64,000 nucleotides of DNA from Rhodospirillaceae bacterium (lineage in GTDB: Bacteria; Pseudomonadota; Alphaproteobacteria; UBA6615): the NCBI GenBank assembly GCA_018702955.1, contig JABJEK010000044.1:1-64000 (forward strand), in the 5' to 3' direction. Below are positions 35,962-45,256 of this stretch, one piece after another. The notes beneath the pieces are model-generated. The model was not told the origin of the DNA, searched no databases, and saw only the letters and a program-made list of their open reading frames with translations. Within the stretch, counting starts at the first letter, position 1, and each line of letters starts with the position of its first letter. The position numbers and the translations under genes were made by a program.

Positions 35962-36734
35962 TTCGGCCCCCGCTTCTCTAGAAAAGCCTGCACACCTTCA
36001 CGTCCCTCGTCGGTCGCGCGGATGTCGGCGATACGCTGCGCGGTATCCTCGACCATCGCGTCATCGACCGGGCCGGACGCAACCCGACGGATCAGATCCT
36101 TGGACGCGGCCATCGCCGCGGGACCGTTGTCGAGCAGGGTCGCAATCAGCTCATCGAGCCTTCCATCCAGCCGCTCGCGAGGCACGACTTCGTGAACCAG
36201 CCCGAGCGTGTGCGCCATATCGGCGTCAAAACGCTCAGCCGTCTGGAAATACCGCCGCGCGGCGCGCGCGCCGATCGCCTCGACCACATAGGGGCTGATG
36301 ACCGACGGGATCAGCCCCAGCCGCGCTTCCGACAGACAAAAACTCGCCGCCTGCGATGCCAGTGCGATATCGCAGGCCGCGACGAGCCCGACCCCGCCGC
36401 CGAACGCCGCACCCTGAACCCGGGCGATGGTTGGACGGGGCAACTCATTGAGGAGCCGCATCATGCCGGCGAGCTTGCGCGCATCGGCGAGGTTCTCGGC
36501 ATCCGAATAATCGGCCATACGCTGCATCCAGCCCAGGTCGGCCCCGGCGGAGAAACTCTTGCCCTCGCCTTCCAGCACGACCACCCGGACCGCGTCATCA
36601 CGACCGGCAGCCTCGAACGCCGCCGACAGATCCGCGATCAGCCCGTCGTCGAAGGCGTTGTGCTTTTCCGGTCGGGCCATGGTGATCCGGCCGACACCGT
36701 CGGACACAACCAGCGTGATGGCTTCGTCGCTCAT
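35937..36734 (-). CDS. Methylglutaconyl-CoA hydratase (enoyl-CoA hydratase family)
   Basis: Crotonase-fold enzyme of 265 residues. The oxyanion hole and CoA-site motifs are FSAGADLGWMQRM and GAAFGGGVGLVAACDIALA; the second catalytic region is FCLSEARLGLIPSVISPYV. The AGADLGWMQ form is typical of LiuC/AUH enzymes that hydrate 3-methylglutaconyl-CoA to HMG-CoA. Position between mccB (3 nt gap) and mccA fits that step. It overlaps the channel gene by 25 nt. Confidence 0.93.
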   Translation of the reverse strand: MSDEAITLVVSDGVGRITMARPEKHNAFDDGLIADLSAAFEAAGRDDAVRVVVLEGEGKSFSAGADLGWMQRMADYSDAENLADARKLAGMMRLLNELPRPTIARVQGAAFGGGVGLVAACDIALASQAASFCLSEARLGLIPSVISPYVVEAIGARAARRYFQTAERFDADMAHTLGLVHEVVPRERLDGRLDELIATLLDNGPAAMAASKDLIRRVASGPVDDAMVEDTAQRIADIRATDEGREGVQAFLEKRGPKWRTTTKP

Positions 36735-36737
36735 GGC

Positions 36738-38345
36738 TTACATCCTGAACACGCCGAAGCGTGTTTCCTCGATCGGTGCGTTCAATGCCGCCGACAAGCC
36801 CAACCCGAGCACCCGGCGCGTGTCGGCCGGGTCGATGATCCCGTCATCCCACAGCCGCGCGCTGGCATAATAGGGGTGGCCCTGGGTCTCATACTGTTCC
36901 TCGATCGGCCGCTTGAAGGCAGCCTCGTCCGCGTCGGCCCATGTCTCGCCGCGGCCCTCGATATTGTCGCGTGTGACCTGTGCCAGCACGTTGGCCGCCT
37001 GGGGACCGCCCATCACCGAAATGCGTGCGTTCGGCCACATCCAGAGGAACCGCGGACTATAGGCGCGCCCGCACATGCCATAATTACCCGCCCCGAAGCT
37101 GCCGCCGATGATCACGGTGAACTTCGGCACGTTGGCGCAGGCCACGGCCATGACCATCTTCGCACCGTCCTTGGCGATGCCGCCGGCTTCGTATTTCTGC
37201 CCGACCATGAAGCCGGAGATATTCTGCAGGAAGACCAGCGGAATGCCGCGCTGGCTGCACAACTCGATGAAATGCGTGCCCTTCTGGGCCGATTCCGAAA
37301 ACAGGATTCCGTTGTTGGCGATGATGCCCACCGGGTAGCCGTGGATATGGGCGATGCCCGTCACCAGCGTCTCGCCGTAGCGCGCCTTGAACTCGTCGAA
37401 CTCGCTGCCGTCGACGATGCGCGCAATCACCTCACGCACGTCATAGGGCTTGCGGATGTCGGCGTTCACGACGCCATACAATTCGTCGGCGGAGTAAAGC
37501 GGGTCGCGCGGCTCGGCCAGCTCCAGATCGACATGCTTGGGCCGGTTCAGGTTGGCGACGATCTGGCGCACCTGCGACAGGGCGTGGGTGTCGTCCTCGG
37601 CCAGGTGATCGGCCACGCCGCTGATGCGCGTGTGCACGTCCGCCCCGCCCAGATCCTCGGCCGAGACGATTTCCCCCGTCGCCGCCTTCACCAGCGGCGG
37701 GCCGGCCAGGAAGATAGTGCCCTGGTCCTTGACGATGATCGCCTCGTCCGACATCGCCGGCACATAGGCGCCGCCCGCCGTGCACGAACCCATCACCGCG
37801 GCGATCTGCGGGATACCCGCCGACGACATGGTCGCCTGGTTGTAGAAAATCCGCCCGAAATGGTCACGGTCCGGGAACACGTCATCCTGCTGGGGCAGAT
37901 TGGCACCGCCGGAATCGACCAGATAGATGCAAGGCAGGTTGTTCTCCCGGGCGATCTCCTGGGCGCGCAGATGTTTTTTCACGGTGATCGGAAAATACGT
38001 CCCGCCCTTAACCGTCGCGTCGTTCACCACGATCACGCATTCGCGGCCCGACACCCGGCCGATGCCGGTCAGGATACCGCCGGCAGGAATGACATCCTCA
38101 TACATCTCCCAGCCGGCGAATTGGGAGAACTCCATGAAGGGGGCGCCCTCATCCAGCAGCGTGTTGATCCGGTCGCGCGGCAACAGCTTGCCCCGGCTCA
38201 GATGGCGCGCGCGCGATTTTTCACCGCCGCCCAACTCGATCTGCCCGACCTTCTCGCGGAGATCACCGACGGCGGCATCCATCGCGGCACTGTTTTCCGC
38301 AAACAATTCGGATCGGGTGTCGAGGCTCGATTTCAAAACGGTCAT
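36738..38345 (-). CDS. Methylcrotonyl-CoA carboxylase carboxyltransferase beta subunit
   Basis: Carboxyl transferase that moves CO2 from carboxybiotin to 3-methylcrotonyl-CoA. The 535 residues contain two crotonase-like halves: an N-terminal [40 protein letters not shown], then [16 protein letters not shown], and a C-terminal [17 protein letters not shown] and [16 protein letters not shown]. The SGGANLP and QQDDVFPD details match MCC beta. It leads the operon; the divergent dehydratase starts 69 nt away, so the promoter is within 38346-38413. No LiuR-type box is there. Confidence 0.95.
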   Translation of the reverse strand: MTVLKSSLDTRSELFAENSAAMDAAVGDLREKVGQIELGGGEKSRARHLSRGKLLPRDRINTLLDEGAPFMEFSQFAGWEMYEDVIPAGGILTGIGRVSGRECVIVVNDATVKGGTYFPITVKKHLRAQEIARENNLPCIYLVDSGGANLPQQDDVFPDRDHFGRIFYNQATMSSAGIPQIAAVMGSCTAGGAYVPAMSDEAIIVKDQGTIFLAGPPLVKAATGEIVSAEDLGGADVHTRISGVADHLAEDDTHALSQVRQIVANLNRPKHVDLELAEPRDPLYSADELYGVVNADIRKPYDVREVIARIVDGSEFDEFKARYGETLVTGIAHIHGYPVGIIANNGILFSESAQKGTHFIELCSQRGIPLVFLQNISGFMVGQKYEAGGIAKDGAKMVMAVACANVPKFTVIIGGSFGAGNYGMCGRAYSPRFLWMWPNARISVMGGPQAANVLAQVTRDNIEGRGETWADADEAAFKRPIEEQYETQGHPYYASARLWDDGIIDPADTRRVLGLGLSAALNAPIEETRFGVFRM

Positions 38346-38413
38346 GACGAACGGCTCCGGGTTGCGGCCTTGGCCCGCTTCAAAGGCCGGCTAGCTGTGG
38401 TAATAACGCGGCG

Positions 38414-39379
38414 ATGAAAAATCTGCCGACCAAGTCCGAGATCGAGACCGCCGCCGAGACCGTGTACGCGGGCATGGCGCCCACCCCGCAATATGCGTGG
38501 CCCCTGCTCGCGGCGGCGAGCGGCGCGAATGTCTGGGTCAAACACGAGAACCATACGCCCACCGGCGCCTTCAAGGTGCGCGGCGGGCTGGTTCACATGG
38601 CCAACCTGCGTGCGCAGAAGCCCGGCATTCGCGGCGTCATCGCCGCCACGCGCGGCAACCACGGTCAGTCGATTGCCTACGGCGCGCGCGCCAACGGCAT
38701 CGACGCGGTTATCGTCGTGCCGGAGGGCAATTCCGCCGAGAAGAACGCGGCTATGCAGGCCTTCGGCGCCGAACTGGTCGTCTATGGCCATGATTTCCAG
38801 GCCGCGCTCGAATATGCCGAGGGGCTGTCCGACACGCGAAACCTCGAAATGATCCCGTCGTTTGCCGTCGCGCTGGCGCACGGTGTGGCCACCTACGGGA
38901 TGGAACTGCTGACGGCCGCGCCTGACATCGACACTTTGTATGTGCCCATCGGTTTGGGTTCCGGGATCACCGGCTGCATTGCCGCGCGGGAAGCCCTCGG
39001 TCTGAAAACAGAGATCGTCGGCGTCGTCGCGGAAAACGCGCCCGCCTATGCGCTGTCGTTCGCCAGGGGCGAAGCGGTCTCCACCAACAGCGCCGACACC
39101 TTCGCCGACGGCCTCGCCTGCCGGGTGCCCGCCGCCGACGCGGTGCCGATCATCTGCGAACACGCCGCGCGTGTGATCACTGTCAGCGAAGACGAGATCA
39201 AGGCTGCGATCCGGCTCTACTACACAGCCACCCATAATCTGGCCCAGGGCGCGGGTGCGGCAGCACTCGCCGGCCTGATGCAGGAGCGCGACGCGATGGC
39301 CAACAGGACCGTCGGGGTCGTGCTGTCGGGCGGGAATATCGATCGCGCGGTCTATCAGGACATCATCTCCAGCGATTGA
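38414..39379 (+). CDS. Threonine dehydratase-like PLP enzyme (first copy)
   Basis: Fold-type II PLP enzyme, 321 residues. The Schiff-base Lys54 is in TGAFKVRGG, the phosphate loop GLGSGITG is near 181-188, and a late Ser-Gly-Gly is in VLSGGNID. There is no ACT domain, so it is a catabolic type (threonine/serine or hydroxy-amino-acid ammonia-lyase). It is divergent from mccB and convergent with the isomerase gene. It is only distantly similar to the second copy at 49.5 kb. The start lacks a clear ribosome site. Confidence 0.85.
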   Translation: MKNLPTKSEIETAAETVYAGMAPTPQYAWPLLAAASGANVWVKHENHTPTGAFKVRGGLVHMANLRAQKPGIRGVIAATRGNHGQSIAYGARANGIDAVIVVPEGNSAEKNAAMQAFGAELVVYGHDFQAALEYAEGLSDTRNLEMIPSFAVALAHGVATYGMELLTAAPDIDTLYVPIGLGSGITGCIAAREALGLKTEIVGVVAENAPAYALSFARGEAVSTNSADTFADGLACRVPAADAVPIICEHAARVITVSEDEIKAAIRLYYTATHNLAQGAGAAALAGLMQERDAMANRTVGVVLSGGNIDRAVYQDIISSD

Positions 39380-39385
39380 ACCGGC

Positions 39386-39985
39386 CTACCAGCCGCCGGT
39401 TTCGAGCCAGCGTTCGACCATGTCGAGCCGGTCCGCGCCCCAGAAGGCCTCGCCATCGACGACCATGAAGGGCGATCCGAAGATTTCCCGCGAGATCGCC
39501 TCGTCGGTCACGGTCTTGAGTTGTTCCTTGATCGCCGGGTCCTGGATGCCTGCGGCGACCGCGTCGGCATCGAAACCTGCCTTGGCCGCGATCGCGACGA
39601 CCGCGTCCGGTGCCGCGATGTCCTGGCCCGCGCCCAGTGCCGCGTTGTAGAGCGCCAGGGTCATCTCGGCGGCCTTGCCATCGGCCTTGGCCCAATACAC
39701 CGCGCGCGATGCCGCGACGGGCGAGAACGGGAAACTCTCCGGCGGGTTGTAGGTCACCTCATGGAACCGTGCCGAGCGGGCGAAGTCATGGTGCGCATAG
39801 TCTCCCTTCATGGGGACATGGGGCAGCGGTTGCGCGCCCGTCACCTTGAAAACCGCACCCAGCAGGAACGGCTTCCAGTCGACCGTGCGGCCATGCTTCG
39901 CCGCGAGGGCGCTGATCTTGTGGGCCGCGATGTAGCCGTACGGGCTGTTGAAATCGAAAAAGAACTCGACCGGTGCGTTGGACAT
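39386..39985 (-). CDS. 2-hydroxychromene-2-carboxylate isomerase/kappa-class GST-like protein
   Basis: DsbA-fold protein of 199 residues. The catalytic Ser14 lies in FFFDFNSPYGY, as in kappa GSTs and HCCA isomerases, and the cis-Pro region is FGSPFMVVDGEAFWG. HCCA isomerases act in naphthalene-type degradation, but many genomes carry family members without that pathway. The start at 39985 (GGGGGAG 9 nt upstream) is preferred over two earlier in-frame starts, one of which overlaps the acyl-CoA dehydrogenase gene. It is likely the last gene of the liuR operon. Confidence 0.85.
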   Translation of the reverse strand: MSNAPVEFFFDFNSPYGYIAAHKISALAAKHGRTVDWKPFLLGAVFKVTGAQPLPHVPMKGDYAHHDFARSARFHEVTYNPPESFPFSPVAASRAVYWAKADGKAAEMTLALYNAALGAGQDIAAPDAVVAIAAKAGFDADAVAAGIQDPAIKEQLKTVTDEAISREIFGSPFMVVDGEAFWGADRLDMVERWLETGGW

Positions 39986-40016
39986 TGTTTGATACTCCCC
40001 CTTCATTCCTGTTTTG

Positions 40017-41153
40017 TCAGGCCGCCGCAATATCCCGGCCGATGATCAGGCGCTGGATGTCGCTGGTGCCTTCGTAGATTTTCGTGACCCGGACATCGCG
40101 ATAGATGCGCTCGACCGGAAAGTCCTGCAGGTAGCCGTAGCCGCCGTGAATCTGGATCGCATCCGAACAGACCTCTTCGGCGATCTCGGACGCGTAGAGC
40201 TTGGCCATCGCCGCCTCGGTCAGGCAGGGCTCGCCCGCATCGCGCATCCGCGCCGCATTGTGGGTGAGCTGGCGCGCCGCCTCGAGCTTGGTGCGCATGT
40301 CCGCCAGCCGGAAGATCACGGCCTGATGCTCGATGATCGGCTGCCCGAAGGTTTCACGTTCCTTCGCATAGGCCAGCGCATGCTCATAGGCCGCCCGCGC
40401 CATGCCGATCGCCTGGGCCGCAATACCGATGCGCCCGCCTTCGAGATTGGAAAGCGCGATCCGGTACCCCTGTCCCTCTTCGCCCAACAGAAGATCCGGT
40501 GTCAGCTCCATATCCTCGAACACCAGCTGGCAGGTGTCGGACGCGCGCTGGCCCATCTTCGCCTCGACCGACGCCACCCGATAACCCGGTGTGTCCGTCG
40601 GCACGATGAAGGCGCTCATGCCCTTGCCGCCCGCGTCGGGATCGGTCTTGGCGAAAACAATCGCCAGGTCGGCATTCTTGCCCGAGGTGATGAACTGCTT
40701 GGTGCCGTTGAGCACATACTTGTTGCCGCGCTTCTCGGCCCGGGTCCGGATCGCGCCGGCGTCCGACCCTGCGCCCGGCTCGGTCAACGCAAACGCGCCG
40801 AGCATTTCGCCGGTCGCCAGCGGGCGCAGGAAGCGTTCTTTCTGTTCGTCGCTGCCGAAGTTGAGCACCGGCAGGCACGCCACCGAATTATGCACCGCCA
40901 TGATGGTCGAGCACGCGCCGTCACCGGCCGCAATTTCCTCGACGGCCAGGGCATGGGTGAGTGTGCCGGCACCCGCACCGCCCCATTCCTCGGGCACCAC
41001 CATGCCCAGCAGGCCCAGCTCGGCCATGCCACGCACGGCGTCCCCCGGGTATCGGGAATCCCGGTCCCATGCTGCGGCGTTCGGCGCAAGCTGCTCTGAC
41101 GCAAAGCTCCGCGCCATGTCGCGGATCATGACCTGTTCGTCACTCAGCAGCAC
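40017..41153 (-). CDS. Acyl-CoA dehydrogenase (short-chain type)
   Basis: FAD-dependent acyl-CoA dehydrogenase, 378 residues. It carries the two family signatures [16 protein letters not shown] and [20 protein letters not shown], with the catalytic Glu in [12 protein letters not shown] near the C-terminus, as in short-chain and butyryl-CoA enzymes (isovaleryl-CoA dehydrogenase places it elsewhere). The GTG at 41153 has AGGGAG 6 nt upstream and gives the standard N-terminus; the frame is open 37 codons farther, overlapping the carbonic anhydrase gene. It could serve isobutyryl- or 2-methylbutyryl-CoA from valine or isoleucine. Confidence 0.92.
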   Translation of the reverse strand: MLLSDEQVMIRDMARSFASEQLAPNAAAWDRDSRYPGDAVRGMAELGLLGMVVPEEWGGAGAGTLTHALAVEEIAAGDGACSTIMAVHNSVACLPVLNFGSDEQKERFLRPLATGEMLGAFALTEPGAGSDAGAIRTRAEKRGNKYVLNGTKQFITSGKNADLAIVFAKTDPDAGGKGMSAFIVPTDTPGYRVASVEAKMGQRASDTCQLVFEDMELTPDLLLGEEGQGYRIALSNLEGGRIGIAAQAIGMARAAYEHALAYAKERETFGQPIIEHQAVIFRLADMRTKLEAARQLTHNAARMRDAGEPCLTEAAMAKLYASEIAEEVCSDAIQIHGGYGYLQDFPVERIYRDVRVTKIYEGTSDIQRLIIGRDIAAA

Positions 41154-41805
41154 CGAACTCTCCCTGCCCAACAACGAGATCGTGCACCGCACCGCCATTT
41201 GGTTCGACGGCGCACAGCCGTCCGGCCAGCAGATCAACCCACCAGCCATGCAGGTGCAATTCACCTGCTTCGACCCGGCTGGAAATCCAGGGAAAGGTCA
41301 TGAGGTTGCGCAAGGATATGCGGATGCTGTCCTGCTCCACATCTTCCTGACCCGGGACATTGCCGGCGGCGTCGCACGGACAGGCCGCTTCGGCGATTTT
41401 CATCCAGGGCGCGATGAACTCGCGATCACCCTGTTCACTCGGTTCACCCTTGTTGGCCTGGCGCAGCGCCTGAATGCCGCCGCACGCCGAATGGCCGAGG
41501 ACAACGATGTGGCGCACCTTCAGATCGCGGACCGCGAATTCGATCGCCGAGCTGGTGCCATGGGGATTTTCATCGGGGCCGTATGGCGGAACAAGGTTCG
41601 CCACATTGCGCGCGATGAACAACTCGCCGGGCTCGATGTCGAGCAACACCGCCGGCTCGACGCGCGAATCCGAACACGCGATCAGCATGACCTCGGGGGA
41701 TTGCCCCTGCTCCGCCAGCTCCTTCATCCGCTCCGGGCGCTGCTCGTAGTAGCGCGCGCGGAAGCCCTTATAGCCAGCGATCAGGCGATGAACAGATTCT
41801 ACCAT
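41140..41805 (-). CDS. Beta-carbonic anhydrase
   Basis: Zinc enzyme interconverting CO2 and bicarbonate, 221 residues. The zinc ligands are Cys44 (ACSDSRV, with the Asp46-Arg48 dyad), His105 and Cys108 (GHSACGG). It overlaps the acyl-CoA dehydrogenase by 14 nt and the upstream SDR by 7 nt, so it belongs to the liuR-led operon. A bicarbonate supply for methylcrotonyl-CoA carboxylase is an attractive reason for that placement (inference). Confidence 0.94.
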   Translation of the reverse strand: MVESVHRLIAGYKGFRARYYEQRPERMKELAEQGQSPEVMLIACSDSRVEPAVLLDIEPGELFIARNVANLVPPYGPDENPHGTSSAIEFAVRDLKVRHIVVLGHSACGGIQALRQANKGEPSEQGDREFIAPWMKIAEAACPCDAAGNVPGQEDVEQDSIRISLRNLMTFPWISSRVEAGELHLHGWWVDLLAGRLCAVEPNGGAVHDLVVGQGEFGAAE

Positions 41806-42467
41806 GCGACGTCCTTACCTCGATAATCCAGAAACCGACCGCTGTCCTTCGCGGTCAACCCGGCCAAAACATTGCGAATGCCACGTACACTTTCTTCGGG
41901 CGACAGTGACGCGTGGCTACCCGTCATGTCGGTACGCACATAGCCCGGATGCAGTGCCACGGCGGTGATACCCCGGGCGCGCCATTCAGGCTCGATCGCG
42001 CGGAACCGCGTATTCAGTTCGCGCTTGCTGTCGCCATACAAATCCGGGCTGCCGGCGCGCGATCGCCCGGAGCCCTGAACACTCGACATCACGGCCACCT
42101 TCCTGTCGCCGCCGGCAACGACGCTGTCGAGCAGGGCCGCCACGGTGACGATCGGCGCCTCGGCGTTGATCCGCATGGACCGCGCGGTCGTCTCCGGGTC
42201 GCCCGCACCCCGCCCGGCATTGATTCCGGCATTGTGGATCAGGATATCGATTGGCTCTTCGGACAGTGCGCCGGCCAGCGCCTCGATCTGCCCATCATCG
42301 ACCACGTCGAGCGGGTGCAGATGCACATCGCCGCCGACCGCGCCCAACGCGCCGGGTGCATCCAACGCACGCGTGGTCGCATGGACCCGGCATCCGTCGG
42401 CCGCATACTGGCGTGCGAGTTCCAAGCCGATACCCCGGCTCGCACCGATAACCGCGACGGTCGTCAT
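41799..42467 (-). CDS. SDR family oxidoreductase (copy A)
   Basis: Short-chain dehydrogenase, 222 residues, with cofactor motif GASRGIG (8-14), the NAG motif HNAGIN, catalytic Ser in MSSVQGS and Tyr-x3-Lys in YGDSKRE. This C-factor/sniffer-like short form resembles copy B immediately upstream (both have YGxSK and EPEWRA), so they arose by tandem duplication. It overlaps carbonic anhydrase by 7 nt. Substrate unknown. Confidence 0.88.
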   Translation of the reverse strand: MTTVAVIGASRGIGLELARQYAADGCRVHATTRALDAPGALGAVGGDVHLHPLDVVDDGQIEALAGALSEEPIDILIHNAGINAGRGAGDPETTARSMRINAEAPIVTVAALLDSVVAGGDRKVAVMSSVQGSGRSRAGSPDLYGDSKRELNTRFRAIEPEWRARGITAVALHPGYVRTDMTGSHASLSPEESVRGIRNVLAGLTAKDSGRFLDYRGKDVAW

Positions 42468-42483
42468 ATCACCACCCCGCGCA

Positions 42484-43134
42484 TCACCAGGGATGCTCCG
42501 CGCCCGACCACGTCAGGAACTTGCCGCTGTCGGCAGGCGCCAGACCGGCGATCACGCGGCGCATGCCGGTGACGCTTTCATCGATGCTGACCGACGCACT
42601 GCGCCCGCCCATGTCGGTCGCCACCCAGCCCGGGTGAAACACGACGGACGTGACACCGGCGGCGCGCCATTCGGGCTCGATCTCGCGGAATCGGTCGTTG
42701 AGGATACACTTCGATTCCCCGTAGAGGTCCGACGGCGTGCCACCACCGTGACGGGCCCCCATCTGGCTGGTCAGGATCGCGATTTTTTTGTGCGTGCTGC
42801 GGGCCACGGCGTCGAACAGCGCGGCGACGATATTGAACGGCGCATCTGCGTTCACCGCCATCATCTCGTCGCGGTCCACGCCGCGCAAAACACCCGCGCT
42901 ATTTATCAAGTGATCAATTACGCCCCCTTCGAACGCCTCAGCGAGTGCTGAAATCTGATCGGCGTTGCGCACATCGAGACCGCGGATCGACACATTGCCC
43001 GCAATATCCGCCAATTCACCGGGGTTTTCGGGCGTCCGGGTGGTCGCGTGAACCTCCCAGCCCTCGGCGGCATATGCCTGCGCAAAGCCAAGGCCGATGC
43101 CCCGGCTCGCGCCGATGATCACGACGGTCGGCAT
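42484..43134 (-). CDS. SDR family oxidoreductase (copy B)
   Basis: Paralogue of copy A, 216 residues: GASRGIG near the N-terminus, NSAGVL, catalytic LTSQMGA (Ser) and YGESKCI (Tyr-x3-Lys). The ATG at 43134 overlaps the RidA stop as TGATG arrangement; a GTG one codon earlier is possible. It lies in the liuR-led operon between RidA and copy A (16 nt gap). Confidence 0.88.
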   Translation of the reverse strand: MPTVVIIGASRGIGLGFAQAYAAEGWEVHATTRTPENPGELADIAGNVSIRGLDVRNADQISALAEAFEGGVIDHLINSAGVLRGVDRDEMMAVNADAPFNIVAALFDAVARSTHKKIAILTSQMGARHGGGTPSDLYGESKCILNDRFREIEPEWRAAGVTSVVFHPGWVATDMGGRSASVSIDESVTGMRRVIAGLAPADSGKFLTWSGAEHPW

Positions 43135-43547
43135 CACTCGTTGCCCAATCCGGTGTTGCGATTGTGGTTCGGGTTCGGCCGCCGTGCGGTGGCCTCGATC
43201 TCGATTTTCATACGCGGATCAACGAGTTGCGCGATCAACGCCGTCGCCGCCGGCGGGTTGGGCCCGAGATACTGCTTGAAGACGGGCATCAACGCTTCGT
43301 AGTCGTCCGCGTCGGCGATGTAGTAGGTCACCCGCACCAGATCGGCGAAGGAAACGCGCGCGGTCGCCAGCGTCCGTGCGATGTTGCCGAACGCCTGGTG
43401 GGCCTGCTCCACGACGTCGTCAGAGATGGTCATCGTCTCGTAATCGAAACCCGTGGTGCCGGAGACGTGGACATAGTCGTCGTCGACGACCGCGCGGGAA
43501 TAACCGACCGCCTTCTCGAATTCGGAGTTGGTGGAGATACGGCGCAT
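43134..43547 (-). CDS. RidA family protein (reactive enamine/imine deaminase type)
   Basis: Small trimeric protein of the YjgF/YER057c/UK114 family, 137 residues, ending RPNPNHNRN. It retains VHVSGTTGFDYE and the substrate-site Arg in DPRMKIEIEATA. Archetypal RidA hydrolyses enamines released by PLP dehydratases; paralogues in operons often have pathway-specific roles. It shares start and stop bases with isovaleryl-CoA dehydrogenase on one side and SDR copy B on the other. Confidence 0.85.
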   Translation of the reverse strand: MRRISTNSEFEKAVGYSRAVVDDDYVHVSGTTGFDYETMTISDDVVEQAHQAFGNIARTLATARVSFADLVRVTYYIADADDYEALMPVFKQYLGPNPPAATALIAQLVDPRMKIEIEATARRPNPNHNRNTGLGNE

Positions 43548-44719
43548 CAGGCGGTCTCGTCGAACAGTTCGCGGCCGATCAGCATGCGCCGGATTTCCGA
43601 CGTGCCCGCGCCGATCTCGTAGAGCTTGGCGTCACGCAGCAGGCGGCCGGTCGGATACTCGTTGACGTAGCCGTTGCCGCCCAGGGTCTGGATCGCCTCG
43701 AGCGCCATCCAGGTCGCCTTCTCGCCGGCGTACAAAATCGCACCGGCGGCGTCCTTGCGGGTCGTCTCGCCCCGGTCGCACGCCTGGGCCACCGCGTACA
43801 CATAGGCCTTGCAGGCATTCATGGTGACGTACATGTCGGCGAGCTTGCCCTGCATCAGCTGGAAGGTGCCGATGGGCTGGCCGAACTGCTCGCGCTCATG
43901 CACATACGGCACGACGATATCCATGCAGGCCTGCATGATGCCGAGCGGGCCGGCGGCGAGCACCGCGCGCTCATAGTCGAGGCCGGACATCAGGACATTC
44001 ACGCCCTTGCCGACCTCGCCGAGCACATTCTCCTCGGGCACCTCGCAATCCTCGAAGATCAGTTCGCAGGTGTCCGACCCGCGCATGCCCAGCTTGTCCA
44101 GCTTCTGGGCGGTAGAAAAGCCCTTGAAGCCCTTTTCGATGATGAACGCGGTCATGCCGCGCGCGCCCGCATCCGGGTCGGTCTTTGCGTAAATCACATA
44201 GGTCTCGGACACGGGCCCGTTGGTGATCCACATCTTGGTGCCGTTGAGGATGTAGCGATCGCCCTTCTTCTCGGCCCGGGTCCGCATGCCAACCACGTCG
44301 GAACCGGCGCCCGGCTCGCTCATCGCCAGCGCGCCGACATGCGCGCCGGAGACCAGCCCCGGCAGATAGCGGGCCTTTTGCTCGTCGTTGCCATTGCGGT
44401 GGATCTGATTGACGCAGAGGTTGGAGTGGGCGCCGTAGGACAGGCCGACCGATGCCGACGCACGACTGACCTCCTCCATCGCCACGCAATGTTCCAGATA
44501 ACCCAGGCCGGACCCGCCATATTCCTCGTTCACGGTGATGCCGTGCAGGCCGAGCGCGCCCATCTCGGGCCACAGGTCGATCGGGAACTCGTTGTCCCGG
44601 TCGATGGCTTCCGCACGGGGCGCAATCTTGTCCGATGCGAAGCTGCGCACGGAATCACGCAGCATGTCGGCGGTATCGCCCAGGTCGAAACTCAGGCTCG
44701 GATATTCGTTGGGAATCAT
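43547..44719 (-). CDS. Isovaleryl-CoA dehydrogenase
   Basis: FAD enzyme that oxidises isovaleryl-CoA to 3-methylcrotonyl-CoA, the substrate of MCC. The 390 residues include [14 protein letters not shown] and the IVD-specific catalytic Glu250 in [20 protein letters not shown], a position that separates IVD from short-chain enzymes. The C-terminal FAD/CoA segment is [18 protein letters not shown]. The start at 44719 (GGAG 8 nt upstream) fits the family; the frame is open 15 codons earlier. It follows liuR by about 60 nt. Confidence 0.95.
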   Translation of the reverse strand: MIPNEYPSLSFDLGDTADMLRDSVRSFASDKIAPRAEAIDRDNEFPIDLWPEMGALGLHGITVNEEYGGSGLGYLEHCVAMEEVSRASASVGLSYGAHSNLCVNQIHRNGNDEQKARYLPGLVSGAHVGALAMSEPGAGSDVVGMRTRAEKKGDRYILNGTKMWITNGPVSETYVIYAKTDPDAGARGMTAFIIEKGFKGFSTAQKLDKLGMRGSDTCELIFEDCEVPEENVLGEVGKGVNVLMSGLDYERAVLAAGPLGIMQACMDIVVPYVHEREQFGQPIGTFQLMQGKLADMYVTMNACKAYVYAVAQACDRGETTRKDAAGAILYAGEKATWMALEAIQTLGGNGYVNEYPTGRLLRDAKLYEIGAGTSEIRRMLIGRELFDETA

Positions 44720-44779
44720 GTCTCGTCTCCACCCGGACGGCCCTGCCGCCCCTTTTGCTTTCAAAGAATAGCGGGATTC

Positions 44780-45178
44780 TTACTCCGCCGCCTCCCGGCG
44801 CGATTCGAGCTCGGCCAGGCGGTCACGGCAGCGGGCCGCATATTTGTCCATGTTCGAGATCGCCGCATCCAGGTCGCGGCGTTTGTCTTCGAGCATCTCG
44901 CGTTTCTCGTCGAGCTTCTCCAGCATGGTCCGCAACTGGAACGCCTCACCCTGGGGGGCGGCATAGAGGTCGATGATCTCCTTGGCCTCGGCCAACGAGA
45001 AGCCCAGCCGCTTGCCCCGTAGCACGAGGGCGAGGCGCACCCGGTCACGCCCGGAATAGATGCGCCGCTGGCCTTCACGGGCCGGCGCGATCAGACCCTC
45101 CGCCTCATAATGGCGGATGGTGCGCGGGGTGATATCGAATTCCCGTGCGAGATCAGATATCGAGAATGTCTGCTCCAT
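44780..45178 (-). CDS. liuR: MerR family regulator of leucine catabolism (LiuR-like)
   Basis: 132-residue MerR-type repressor or activator. The winged helix-turn-helix (FSISDLAREFDITPRTIRHYEAEGLI cut short here, residues 5-31) is followed by a coiled-coil dimerisation helix (about 75-130). There is no Cys effector site. Position directly ahead of isovaleryl-CoA dehydrogenase and a palindromic box at its own start identify it as LiuR, known to control leucine/isovalerate genes in proteobacteria. The predicted -10 is only 7 nt from the ATG, so its mRNA may be leaderless. Confidence 0.88.
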   Translation of the reverse strand: MEQTFSISDLAREFDITPRTIRHYEAEGLIAPAREGQRRIYSGRDRVRLALVLRGKRLGFSLAEAKEIIDLYAAPQGEAFQLRTMLEKLDEKREMLEDKRRDLDAAISNMDKYAARCRDRLAELESRREAAE

Positions 45179-45184
45179 TCCCCG

Positions 45185-45212
45185 AGTTTACGTTAACGTA
45201 AACGTAAGTCAA
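45185..45212 (-). promoter_or_regulatory. liuR promoter with LiuR-type operator
   Basis: The perfect palindrome TTTACGTTAACGTAAA (45187-45202), extended by a further CGTAA half-repeat, lies between a minus-strand -35 TTGACT (45207-45212) and -10 TAAACT (45185-45190; 16-nt spacer). An operator within the spacer is the usual MerR-family layout. It precedes the whole liuR-ivd-ridA-SDR-SDR-carbonic anhydrase-acyl-CoA dehydrogenase run. Confidence 0.7.
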
Positions 45213-45256
45213 GGTAGATGACAAAACGACTACATAACATTTTGTTTTAGCTCTAT

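Noticed and set aside
36192..38417. A 741-codon frame opposite mccB and the hydratase gene
   Set aside because: Antisense shadow of two strongly conserved genes; no recognisable domain and no ribosome site.
43376..45022. A 548-codon plus-strand frame opposite isovaleryl-CoA dehydrogenase and liuR
   Set aside because: No domain, implausible composition, and both minus-strand genes are certain.
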